The notes beneath the pieces are model-generated. The model saw only the letters and a program-made list of their open reading frames with translations, was not told where the DNA came from and searched no databases. Position numbers and translations under genes: made by a program. DNA of 64,000 bases from contig NC_080671.1 in NCBI RefSeq assembly GCF_030247195.1, forward strand, positions 95,925,870 through 95,989,869, read 5' to 3'. Below, one piece after another: positions 33,635 to 44,739 of the stretch; position 1 is the first letter of the stretch, and each line of letters starts with the position of its first letter. Source of the stretch: Topomyia yanbarensis (taxonomy: Eukaryota > Arthropoda > Insecta > Diptera > Culicidae).

Positions 33635-34985
33635 TATATGCACGGAAAAACAATTGTTCCCAAATTCGTAAATTCTGGAACAATCACGTTTTTACGCTAC
33701 GAACACAGGATCATGCACAAAAATAATGTGTTTTATAATTTTATTAGTGGAAACACTTGTTTTTGTTTTGTGAAAATCAGTCACGGTTTCCGCCATGTCA
33801 ATACCAAATCGATTTTCTGTACTTGAACTAGTTCACAACTTTATGAATATTATTCATAAAACCAAAGGTTAACTCATGATGTTGTTCTTAGATTTAGGAA
33901 CATTAGTTCACAAAATCAAAACAAACTGGATATTTTCTCGTGAACTAGTTCACGAAACTCGGAATTTTGTTCATACATCCCTTCAATCCTCGTGAACTAA
34001 TTCATGATGTCTAATATATTAGTCACGATCTAATATCCGTGCTCGTGAAATATTTCACAAAATCATGCAATATTGTTCATGTATTCGTGAATTGGTTCAT
34101 GATTCATAGTATAATAGTCACGACGGACCATGCGTGTCCGTGAAATAAATCACAAAATTATAAAATATTTTTACGGATGTACGGCTTTTTCGGTCTATAA
34201 TATAAGAACGGGTGTTTTGTGCTGCCCAACGTTTCGGCCACGGTTTTGGCCTTTTTCAAGGGTAATATAGTCTATCGTTTTTCGTCAATGTGTCGTTTAC
34301 CAACGATCAGAAGGTCTATGTTCTGTTCTTCAAATACATGGGTGTGGTGGGTCACAATATTTAACTTGTACATCACACTTTTACGCTACTGTGCACTACT
34401 GTGCAACTCAACTCTACACAGTGGCGCAAAAGTGTGATGTACAAGCTAGATATTGTTACCCACCACACCCATGAATATGAAGAACAGAACATAGACCATC
34501 CGATCGTTGGTAAACGATACATTGACGAAGAATGATAGACTGTATTACTCTTGAAAAGGTCAAAACCGTGGCCGAAACGTTGGGTTATACAAAACAGTCG
34601 TTCTTATATTATAGACCGAAAAAGCCGAACATCCGTGAAACCATATTCCGGTCGCTTTTCTTACTCATATTATAAAATATTTTTCATGTATACGTGAACT
34701 GGTTCATGAATCCTAGTGTAATAAACACGACTTACCATTCACGTTTCAAATTGAAATGTAAGCTCTACAATAAAATATCATGATAACGTGAACAGAAATT
34801 ACGAAAATGACTAAGTGACTAAGATCTTGAAACCATGTACATAAACCACACTATTCGTGACAAAAATGTCAAACTAACTACGATCCTGAAGTCAAGAACA
34901 TAAATAAACATAAATCTCTAGTCGTGACTAAAATATCACGACAACGTAAATAGAAATCACGAAAATCATGACAAAGTTAAACTAA
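33635..34985 (+). repeat. GTGAAC repeat field 2, first segment
   Basis: Opens with CACGGAAAAACAATTGTTCC and CAGTCACGGTTTCCGCCATG, then units containing GTGAACTAGTTCAC and GTATTCGTGAATTGGTTCATG. It matches field 1 unit by unit. It is interrupted by the 496-bp hairpin element and continues afterwards with ATCACGACAACGTAAATAG-type units. The family resumes at 37.65 and 42.12 kb after further insertions. Confidence 0.8.
34173..34668. mobile_element. Hairpin element, 496 bp, 16-bp TSD
   Basis: Two arms of about 210 bp in inverted orientation, with CGGCTTTTTCGGTCTATAAT near the ends and ATGGGTGTGGTGGGTCACAA near the loop of about 35 bp. They are followed by a 28-bp one-sided tail. A 16-bp duplication ATTATAAAATATTTTT flanks it (34157-34172, 34669-34684), and removing the insert restores the surrounding repeat unit. 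Each arm contains GGCCAAAACCGTGGCC followed by GAAACGTTGGG, which resembles the minimal hammerhead region of Penelope-like elements with a degenerate core. No coding region. Confidence 0.8.
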
Positions 34986-34988
34986 TAA

Positions 34989-37284
34989 CACTGGTCGACA
35001 GCCATTTTGGTGCAGGGTTGTGATAGTAGTTTTTAGGGAAAATCGGTTGCGCTGAGTTCAAAAATGACCATAGTTTTTACCGCCGTGCTCCTGTTTTTGA
35101 GATTTCTCCATTAATTTGCTTTTTTTTACTTATCAGCGTTAAATTTTCTTTTAAATTTTTCGAATTTACAAACTGTATCAAATCTATTATTAAAAGGTGC
35201 TACAAACACCTGACAAATATGTGGAAATCTGGAAAGGCATATTGAATATTGTCAAATTTGAAAAAACAATGCGTAAACAAAAAAATGCCACTTTCTTACG
35301 AAAATTTGACATTTCGCCAAATTCAAAATGCTGCCATTTCAAAAGTTCTGAATGGATTTCGATCGACAATAGCTTTATTGGTAGCTGTAAGCGTCTTCTT
35401 TCAGACAAAGCTTCAGTTTAAGCTAAACAGACAAAAATTATCAGAGTTCTGATCAATTAACCAAATTGAAGAAAATCTTCAAAATCAACTCTTTTTGGTA
35501 TTACTACAGACACGACAAAAACTTCGAAAAATCTATTGAAAATAAATGTCTTTTTATAGACTACGATGCTCTGGATATAAATTAAAAGTCAAGGTAGTTT
35601 TATGATCATATTTTAACATTACCTAAAAATATTTTATTTTGTAATAGTTATACCAGGCTCCTGTTAGGCGGCTATTTTTTCCTAGCCAACATCTGCCTTT
35701 GTTAAAATCAAAACAACCCAATGCAATAGCATGGGCGACATGGGCCTAGAAGCAGCTAGGCTCATCATAAGTTGACTACTGTTGAAGTCTGTATATCTAC
35801 ATGGCGGATGACAGGAATGACACCCCCCTGAGTTATACATTAAACAAAAACACGTGCTTGAAGAGTTAAAAAGACACAGCAATTTTTGCAGCTCACCTCA
35901 TTACGATCAAAAGCGCTTGGCAGTTCAGCTCTATAGTTTTTGGTGTTTCATTTGTGATACCGTTTGAGTTTGTTGCCTGCATATTTCTTGGGATGTGCAA
36001 TCAAGAAGTAAATGCGAACAGGTATTTATACATTGTATTTATTCAGTACTTTATGTCCAGCACACTGGAACAGAATAGATTCAATGAGAAATATTGGGGC
36101 TTCACGTAGACAGTGTAAGAATGATCCAAATCATGGAATACTGGCCGCCAGTGTATCAAGCCAAAATGTAGTTCATTATGGAATGCTCTTACGTATATCT
36201 AAAATGAAAATAACGGTACCCAAATATCTGCATTTTTTCAGATAGTCAGGCTGCGCTCAACGCATTAAGGGCTCCTACATTTCTTTCAAAACTAGTACAC
36301 TCCCATTCTTGCACTCCAACAATTGGCGGAGAAAAACCATGTTAATTTATACTGGGTTCCAGGACATAGTGGCGTTGCAGGGAACGAAAAAGACGATGAG
36401 CTAGCAAGAAAAGGGTCTTCCACTAATTTTTTCGGCCCAGAACCATTCTGTGGAGTCTCGCCGAGTGCCCTCAAACTGCAACTATAAAGAAAAGTTGGAG
36501 TACGACAATCAAAGAAATTTATCTAACCCAACGAGAAAAAAAGCCTGGAGACTAAACAAAAAAGAGCTATGCATCATGACAGGACTACCTAGCGGACACT
36601 GACCTAGTAAATATCATCTTAAAAATTTGGTAAGCTTACAAACGATACATGCCGCGTCTGCGGATCTGAAAATGAAACATCTGCTCTGCGAATGCAGTGC
36701 ATCGAAGTCTATAAAAAACATTTGTCTTTAATAGATTTTTTGAAGTTTTTGTCGTGTTTGTAGTAATTCTAAAAAGCGTTGATTTTGAAGATGTTTTTCA
36801 ATTAGGTAAATTCATCATAACTCTGACAATTTTCGTCTATTTAGCTTGAACTTTTTTTTTATCTGAAAGACGGCGCTACAGTTACAAATATAGCTATTGT
36901 TGATTGAAATCCAATAAGAACTTTTGAAATGGCAGCATTTTGAATTTTTCAAAATGTCAAATTTTCGTAAAAAGTGGCATTTTTTGTTTACGCATGTTTT
37001 TTTTCGAATTTGATAGAATTCAATATGCCTTTTCAGTTTTCCAAATATTTGTCAGGTATTTGTAGCACCTTTTAATAATAGATTTGATACTGTTTGTAAA
37101 TTCGAAAAATTGAGAGAAAAATTTAACACCTAGTAAAAAAAAACAAATAATTGGAGAAATCTCAAAAACAGGAGAACAGTGGTAGAAACTATGATCATTT
37201 TTGAATTCAGCGCACCCGATTTACCCTAAAAACTACTATCACAACCCTGCACCATTTTTTTTTTTTTGATTTTGTAGACCAGTG
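34989..37284. mobile_element. 2.3-kb fold-back element with TAA duplication
   Basis: Ends CACTGGTC in inverted orientation, flanked by TAA at 34986-34988 and 37285-37287. A 3-bp TWA duplication fits PIF/Harbinger-type transposition, though this is weak evidence alone. Arms of about 590 bp (34989-35575 and 36695-37284) share GCAGGGTTGTGATAGTAGTT, GCTACAAACACCTGACAAAT, GAACTTTTGAAATGGCAGC or their complements. The 1.1-kb loop contains a LINE RNase H fragment. The arms are diverged, so the element is old. Confidence 0.75.
36145..36715 (+). pseudogene. LINE RNase H fragment in fold-back loop
   Basis: Plus-strand frames read ICIFSDSQAALNALRAPTF (catalytic Asp in SDSQ), then VNLYWVPGHSGVAGNEKDDE, the RNase H block with His and the terminal acidic residues, then LCIMTGLPSGH, SKYHLKNLGKLTNDTCRVCG and CECSA. 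This is the C-terminal RNase H plus zinc-finger part of a non-LTR ORF2, from a family different from copies A-C. Frameshifts and stops separate the pieces. It was either captured by or inserted into the fold-back element. Confidence 0.75.
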
Positions 37285-37345
37285 TAATTCATTTTTTTGG
37301 TTTTTGATTTAAGTGCCAATACCTTATTTAGGACTGGTGGGATCT

Positions 37346-37648
37346 AACGGGGAAAAACAATCGAAAATGGTGAGTGAAGCTAAGCAATCATGTGAAAATG
37401 CGGTGAAATTAAATAGATCGAATGTGTTGGGGTGGTCAGCTGCCGTTGTGTGTGATTCTCGCTTTCCAGGCAGGGTACGACCACCGTCGCCAGTGGGATA
37501 ATCATATGTTCTTTCCGGGATATCATCGTACCCAGGGATAGCATTGGGCGGAAGTCTCAAAGGTTGCGAGTTCGAATCTCGCCTCTGGAGCAAATTTTTT
37601 CACATGATTGCTTAGCTTCACTCACCATTTTCGATCGTTTTCCCCGTT
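37346..37648. repeat. Inverted repeat flanking a tRNA-like sequence
   Basis: Arms at 37346-37398 and 37593-37648 share GGTGAGTGAAGCTAAGCAAT, CATGTGAAAA and AACGGGGAAAA in opposite orientations. The 190-bp interior ends in a tRNA-like sequence directly abutting the right arm. No target duplication was identified. Confidence 0.7.
37513..37590 (+). tRNA. tRNA-like pseudogene, Phe(GAA)-like
   Basis: A 78-nt stretch that folds roughly as a cloverleaf. The acceptor TTCCGGG pairs with CTCTGGA with one mismatch and two GU pairs. A 4-bp D stem TATC/GATA, an anticodon stem TTGGG/CTCAA with loop CGGAAGT (anticodon GAA), a 5-nt variable loop and a perfect T arm GCGAG-TTCGAAT-CTCGC follow. A T6 run at 37595-37600 is in place for Pol III termination. 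The invariant U33 is a G, and the D-arm spacing is irregular. Best read as a tRNA-derived sequence or pseudogene inside a mobile repeat. Confidence 0.5.
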
Positions 37649-37649
37649 G

Positions 37650-37731
37650 AAAGTTCCTGAAATCATGAACATAAATCACATTACTCGTGATTAAAATATC
37701 AAAAATACTGACTAAGATCCTGAGATCATGA
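37650..37731 (+). repeat. GTGAAC repeat field 2, second segment
   Basis: Units CCTGAAATCATGAACATAAA and ACTCGTGATTAAAATATC. It is cut at 37731, where a 24-bp sequence also found at 42116-42139 marks the edge of a 4.4-kb insert. Confidence 0.75.
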
Positions 37732-40700
37732 TGATGTGATGATGTGATATTAAGCCACCATCAGCTCAAGGTTTTTCCAGTGAATGCGGGTAGACTTACA
37801 GTAGCCCCGAAATAGTTTATCGTGAGACCTTCACATTATCGCTGTTACTAAAGGAAAATCAAAAAGGGTTGGGCGGGCCCGTCATCAGAGACACTAACGC
37901 GTACCTAGCGGAAAAACAGAATCCCTTCCAACAATAATATTCCAGCCAAAAGGTAAAAAATTTCGCTATACATGCTTTACCCACCTGATGGTTTGTTTAG
38001 AGAAGGGTGCGTCAAACTCATATTAGACCTTCTGAAGAAAAGTTTCCTTCAAATGACTTGGGCTGGCTATCCACGTTCCCTCTTTTAGTCCTCAATTCGT
38101 ATGATACCCTGGTGCTCCCAGCCCCTCCCAGTTCTTTAAAGTGTATTTAGTGTATTTAGTGTATTTAGTGCATGTGATTTAAAGTTCAATAATGCATAAT
38201 AAACAATCATAGATCTCAATATAGATAAATAAAGCAACACGTTGAACTAATTTAATGTAATAAAAATTGAACAAAATATTTAATAAATACTATGAGTTCG
38301 AGTAATGTAATTCAATTAATGAGAATAACAAATAAATATACGCAATGATTATAATGAAGAAAACATAGTGAAAATGATGCATGCTGCGAAAATTATGAAC
38401 ACAGTGGCTGGAGCGAATAGAGCATATGTATTTCAAATACTGGCATGCAACGAGTAAACTGAAAATAAGGAATATAATAAATGTAAATAATATGATAAAT
38501 ATAATGGATAATACAAAAGTATTTGAAATATGAACATGAATAATTGAATCAGTATAATTTAAACATATAATGAATGAGATAAGGCATTTTAAAATCATAT
38601 GTAGACGAATTTCGCAATCGAAATTGTATTTATTGGAAATGTCGAACACATAGCAGATTAAAACTTTTCATTCAATGAAATTACTAAGAAAACGTTGCAA
38701 ATTCAATTATCCATGATACTCTGTTGCTATGTATTTTAATCCTAAAATTCATTGGTGTTATCAAAGATGCAGTTACTGTATTGGAAGTAAAGGTTAAAAT
38801 ATGTCTCTTTAAAAAGTTCGGGCGACAACACTCCATCATTTAGCCCTTCAATCATAAGGTGATTGGTGCAATCCATTTCAAATATACAGTGTAACTGTAT
38901 ACTAATCTAGATTAATGCATTAATGAATCTTAGGGATGTAGTGAAAATAATGCATAACATAAACATAACTAATTTTATTAATCTACTAGAAATAAATAAA
39001 CCTACAGCAAAATATAGTTATTTGAAAGTTTAATAAATAAATATATAAACACACACACAAGAACAATCCATAAGCACCACCAATGCAATGTATCACTATA
39101 CCAAAAGTTTGATGCTACCTATTATACGTTAATAAGCTTGTCCTAAGGTCCTGAGTGATGCCGGTTGGCCATAAACTCTATTATCCAGTCTTTCGCTCGT
39201 AACGCTAATGGTATCCCTCCCTTCCCGTGTAATTTAATATAGTCAATTTTATTGAATACATAATATTAATGTATGGATGAATATAATTAAAATAATTCAT
39301 GTGATGCATACAATTATGAGTTTTATAAATAGAATGTTTATTTTCAATGTAGTGAAATATTAGAAAATTATGACCTTACAAGAAAATAGCTCCACATCTA
39401 ACATAGAACGAATTGGATCAGCGTAAGACGTTTGATGAACAGACCTGTGTGCGAGGGATTGCAAAGTTGATTGAAAAATGGAAATAAAATACATTTTTTT
39501 TTAACTTGAAGCAAATTTCAAAATCATTTCTAGGGTGATCTGCCCCTAGTATTAGATTCTGCTCGGCCTTAAAAGTCACACAAAAAGCGCAATAATAATA
39601 ATCATGAATTTCAATGTGACTGAAACGATAGATTATTAAGTATACTTAAAAACCGGGAAGCACAAAACAATAATCCTACTTTTTTACATAACCCATCACT
39701 CCTAAAATATAAAATATTCAATACATTTCTCGAAATCTTCAAACACTGGCTCTGGTCCAAAGAAGCTGTAAGGACCCAATAAGGTATATATAGGTGTGGC
39801 AGAACACACGGTTTGCTAGTGTTGGCAACCAAAAATATGTAAACAATCCAGAAGCACAACGGGTCGACGTCATAGCGGTCACACGATTCAATGGGAGCGG
39901 AACGACCGCTATGACGAAAGCAAGTCGATTTATACTGTGATCACTCATGTAAGATTCATCTTACGAATACCAAAGTGCCGTCTTTGCCAGACCTGTATAT
40001 ACGACATTGGTAAGGACCGACAAGTCTATTCGGTAAAAAAGTGACATTTCTACTCAGCAACGACACGACCCACCTAGCGACGGTCAAGAACCGCGCACAG
40101 ACAATATTACACCCCACATATACCAAATGCGAGCCCTCACACCAAGCACAAGTATGATCGCCCGCACCTGAAGCGTATGAAAGAACACCGGCGCCCGCGA
40201 AAGGCACCAAGCGCCACTGCAATGGATCGAAAAGGTGTGAATTTGACTTTAGTACATTCACTCACTCAACGCACATACGAAGTATACACCAGCAAACCCA
40301 CAGAAATCATATCAGAACAGACGAAAAGGAAACAGAAAACATCAACTCTGCACATCTCAATCCCTCGTGTGCACTGAGAAACCAATAGCGTTTTCGCTCC
40401 TTCCTGTTTCTACACTGGTGTGCAAAAGAGAGATAGACTGCTTACACCGAAGTTTGAGTGAGTGTAGCACTGATTACACCGGTGTAGCCCACCGTCAAAA
40501 ACGAAAACGCCACAAGCCCGCACGCGCTCTATCTTCGTCTCGCCATCTCCGTCACGACCGAAATACACTCTCCCTGGAATACATCGCCAGCAAGCATCTA
40601 ATGAGTCAACGGGCCGTACACGCTCAAAGCAAAAAAACCCAAAGCAGAAGAAAAGAGAGGCAGATAGAAAAGCTTCCCGTGCAGGCAGACCATAGTTCGA

Positions 40701-42115
40701 AACAGCTCATTCTGGAAAAACGAAAAGAATGTGGCTATGGGTGCTGTCAACCGCGAGTTATTTTGAAAAATTACACAAGCCTTTGAGAAAATCGGAACTG
40801 AAATATTATGATTTACGAATTATAAAAAAAATGTAACTTATCTTGATCAGCATCTCCAAACAAAAACAAACAATACAACACAAAACTGCACTATTCATCA
40901 CTCAGAACAGAATTATCTGTAAGTAATAATATCCATTGGATTTCATTGAATATAAACAGGACGAAATATGTAATATAATGTTCAAATGTACTACGATACG
41001 CTCTCTAACCTAATAAATAAGTTCAAGGAACTGTATATCCATATAGCCGATGGCAAGGTGGAACTGTATCCAATTTATCGTAAGCATGTATAAGAAATTT
41101 TCGTCACTGCAACTCGCTGCAAATTTGTGACACCATTTCTACTTCAACTAATTTCTGAATCAAATTGAGCGTGCACAATTATGTGATTTTCTATGCTTAA
41201 TAGATATGAAAAAGATATTTTTGACATAATATTACAACATTTGTTGTACACTTTGCCATTTCAATTCATAGAAATGAAATAAATCTGCATGCACTGCAGC
41301 AGCAACCGTTTTCTTTACGCAGGAATAAGCATACACAACCTATAGTTATATGACTAATACAACCACACACCCCTACGCTTTGAACGCTTACGGGCGAATA
41401 TATGATGGTATCGCGTTGTATACACAATTGTTTTGGCATTATTTCACCTGAACATCGTCGTCAGTATCATTAAATTGTTACTAGCAAAGATGGATTTAAA
41501 TTAAAACAGTTTTTTAAAATATACGCAAGGTTCTGTCCGACTCACAATGCAGCTGAAACAGCTATAAAATCTAGTTGTAAATACTATTCGAAATGATAGA
41601 ACCCATTGTTCAACCTATTGATGACCAATAAACGCTACTGGGAATAATGTATGAATATAGTTCAAGTTGATATCAAGTTAATAATAAGGAACAAAATCAT
41701 CACTATTGATTGTTATCCGCCAGTTTGTGTACAGTATTCTGTCCGCTCCTCACGGCCAACCTATCTTGACGATGTGTATCCTCCACTTGTAATACTTTCA
41801 TCTGTGGCATATCACTCACACTTGTGCATTTTATACAAAAGTACCTCCTCCACTGGGTTTGAAATCTTTCAGTGGTGAGAACTCAAACAAGCATGGCCGA
41901 ATCATTATAAATTTAATGATTCGCAATTACACAACTGGCACATATCACCATTCTCGTACAACCATGAGAATGTTCACTCATCTATTAAAGTACTAGGTAC
42001 AAAACACTAACACGAAATCAGCGCTACGCCATCCGACACTCGTTGGAAATGGCAAGCATCAGGCGCGACGCGGGCCAATGTTGAACTGCTCCATTCGGCA
42101 TCTCGACCCATACTG
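37732..42115. mobile_element. 4.4-kb insert of unknown class, 24-bp TSD
   Basis: Flanked by an identical 24-bp sequence (37708-37731, 42116-42139, containing GACTAAGATCCTGAGATCAT). Joining the flanks restores the surrounding tandem repeat, so this is a true insertion. The left edge has a TGATGTGATGATGTGAT simple repeat that could be the tail of a minus-strand retroelement. The interior is AT-rich, with TGTATTTAG repeated three times near 38140 and a 13-bp inverted repeat CGTCATAGCGGTC/GACCGCTATGACG at 39868-39916. A 139-codon plus frame (40367-40786) is basic and unrecognised. No LTRs, RT or transposase were seen. Confidence 0.6.
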
Positions 42116-43055
42116 CTGACTAAGATCCTGAGATCATGAACATGAATCACTTTACTCATGACTAAAATGTGACGATAACGTGAATAGAAATTACGAAATT
42201 CGCAACTATGATCCTGAAATGACGAACGTAAATCCCGCCAGTCTGACAGAAAAATCCGATTGTAAACTCATGAATAAAATAGCACGGAAACGTGATAAAA
42301 AATTCAAAAATCGCGAATAAACTCCTGAAATCATGAACATGGTTTGACTATCGGATGTGTATTCTCAAATTAAGAAAAACAATCATAACAAAAACTAAAC
42401 ATGTCTAGGGACCCGCCCCCTATTCTTACGAATAATATATTATCCCTTCTTTTATATGTATAAGTAGCTGTAAAGTTTTTTTTTTAGTTTCATTATATAA
42501 AACAAAATAATATTGAAATATGTAACTCTCTAGTTTTAAGAAATTCAAAATGTAAAACAATGAAAAAATGGCACCTTCAAGCTAACGCATACGTGCCTTA
42601 TCAAATAAACAAATTGAAAAAAAAATAAACATGTCTAGGGAACAACAACAGTAACTCAAACAAACAATCGAATGTAACGTCATATTCCGGGTGAACTAGC
42701 TTTTTAGAAACACAATTAGTTCCATGAATACGAGGTTTATTATTCACAATTTCAGGAAACGAAAACTGCACTGAGCACCATAAATCTTGCTCGCGATATA
42801 GTTCACATAACAAGATACTGTGAATCAGTCACATTTTTACGATCCAGTGCACATTGTCACGCTACTCCGTGTAAAAAACCGATGGTAACCAAAAAACAAC
42901 AGATCGCGATAAGGTGAAGAGAAATTCCGAATACCCGACAAAACTGCTGTTTTCATGAACATGAGTCACATTACTCCATGTGTCAAATTCAAAAGAAAAC
43001 TCTAGAACAAAATATCAGGATAATGCGAACAGATATTACGAAATTCGTGACTTTA
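42116..43055 (+). repeat. GTGAAC repeat field 2, third segment
   Basis: Resumes the family with CATGAACATGAATCAC and ACGATAACGTGAATAGAAAT units. After the short LINE tail it gives a block with AACGAAAACTGCACTGAGCA and GCGATATAGTTCAC. That block is found inverted at 58.6-58.97 kb and 63.4-63.6 kb. Confidence 0.75.
42412..42625 (+). mobile_element. 5'-truncated LINE tail (copy E), 16-bp TSD
   Basis: A 214-bp 3' end of the same family as copies A and B. It carries a GGCAC/GTGCC hairpin (42570-42574 with 42593-42597) with loop core CAAGCTAACGCAT, then TCAAATAAAC and nine A's. Flanked by a perfect 16-bp duplication TAAACATGTCTAGGGA (42396-42411, 42626-42641). No coding sequence remains, a typical dead-on-arrival insertion. 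Confidence 0.9.
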
Positions 43056-43059
43056 ATGT

Positions 43060-44416
43060 GAATGGCATATTTTGTTTTAGTTTTTTCATTGTGTATCATT
43101 TGGAAAACTTAAAAAAAATGCATATCTGCAGTCTAATTGTTAAAAATCGTCAGTATCGCCAGTATCACAATTCTTCCAAATTAAATTAAAATTTCTTATA
43201 AACGCGAGAGGCATAAGAACACTAATTTCAAAACGGACTAAACCCGGCAATGCAAACGTTTGCCAAACAAACGTCCACCAGACACAAAGTCGATGGTGGT
43301 CAGTAATTGCATCTCGTCCATTCGTTGAAAAGAGGTCAGTGCAGAAACAACAAATCGCCCACAGCTGAGCTTCGAAGAATAATTCCATACATTGAAGTGT
43401 CGTCCTTCGGCACAGTTTCCGCTTGCCAAAGCCGTATCCTTAGTTTTCCGGCCAGCACAAAGTAAGTGAAACTATTTGCATCTCAAAACGGGTAAAGATA
43501 TTCCATTCCAGCTGGAGAAGGCGCTGATGCCCTCGGGAGTGGATTTTTCGCTGAGTCGAAACAAGTACTGGTGAAAAATATGCTGAGCCGGACGTTGTCA
43601 GACAGTCAGTCTGAGCCAACGGGGATATTCTACATTTTAACTTGATCTAGGAGAAAGAAAAAAAGGCCGGAAAAGAGTTTCACGTTGGCAAGAATTTGTA
43701 ATTAGGAGAAATTGAAATGAATGTGCGGTTGAACAATTTCAAACTTTTAATCCCACAGGAAGCGTACAGGTTTGTTGCAGTACTTGTTTCCTGCTCTCCG
43801 AATCTCCGGTGCAAACAGAAGCAGAAAAAAAATTCTGTCCTATTCATTCTGGCTTGCTAGGTTTGCGAATATGATAGAGAGATAAGTTATGAGCCTATGT
43901 TGGCTATGATAGCGAGAGTGCTGTTGTATTTCATTTGCTCCTGAGTACTTCCAGTGGAACAAAACTACTGTCTAAATGGAATCTATCGTGTCCATTTTGT
44001 TTCTCTCTGTGATGAAGGACGTTTTGCGCAGTGTTTAACAAATGCTATTTATTGGTGCTGAACATTGCAACAGATGTTTTATTAAACCTATTAAAATGGG
44101 AACGTGCAAATTATTAACAATTAGGGCTGCACATTTCCCGATAACATTAGGAAAAGTTAGTTTTTTTTTAATTCTGTCTGCATCGTTTATAGTTGTCCAT
44201 CTATGGCATACCTAAGGATTGGTTGACTTTTCTTTACTGTGGATCGGTCGCTTTGGTAAGTCTTTTCTAACAAGAATATTAAACTCTCACGATAAAATTA
44301 CGTCTGACAGTAACCGGTGAAACGATGCGACCTAGTTCGCTACATTGCACTAGAGCAGTGAACCGTGTTTCATTGTGACGAATGATTTTTTAAACTTTTT
44401 ATCAGTTTCCAGCAGG
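43060..44416. other. Single-copy stretch, no gene recognised
   Basis: No domain-bearing frame and no repeat with definable ends. Short minus frames at 43140-43429 overlap one another. Confidence 0.45.
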
Positions 44417-44418
44417 TA

Positions 44419-44737
44419 GGGTGATGAGCCTATTTTCACCATACTAAGCAAGGTGCCTCACTAATTCGGTAATTTCTTGCCTTACAATCAATGGAATGCG
44501 TAAAAATTGACATCAACCGCTTTGCTTCGTTGCTAAGAACCAATATAATAACACAAATTCGTTGAAAACAGTAAAATTCTCGTGTTTGAGCACAATGAAA
44601 ACTCGAATCGAGTGCCCCCATTGTTGCGCTACCATTTGACTCAATGCGTTGAAAAAAGATGGCAGACACTGCTCTAACCAACGGCTTCAAATGGGTAGGG
44701 TGATAATAGAAACATAGCGCAAATAGGCTCATCACCC
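44419..44737. mobile_element. TA-flanked MITE, copy 2, inverted relative to copy 1
   Basis: Same 319-bp element as at 27259-27577, in opposite orientation. Inverted ends are GGGTGATGAGCCTATTT, with TA at 44417-44418 and 44738-44739. The two copies are nearly identical, so their divergence could serve as a clock for this family. Confidence 0.9.
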
Positions 44738-44739
44738 TA

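Noticed and set aside
37324..37593. 89-codon minus frame containing RRDSNSQPLRL
   Set aside because: It reads through the tRNA-like sequence and inverted-repeat arm; such phrases are typical false translations of tRNA-like DNA.
38290..38649. 119-codon minus frame rich in Ile, Phe and Ser
   Set aside because: AT-rich composition explains it; no domain or signal is recognisable.
40367..40786. 139-codon basic frame as a possible gene
   Set aside because: No recognisable domain or splice context; kept only as a note within the 4.4-kb insert.
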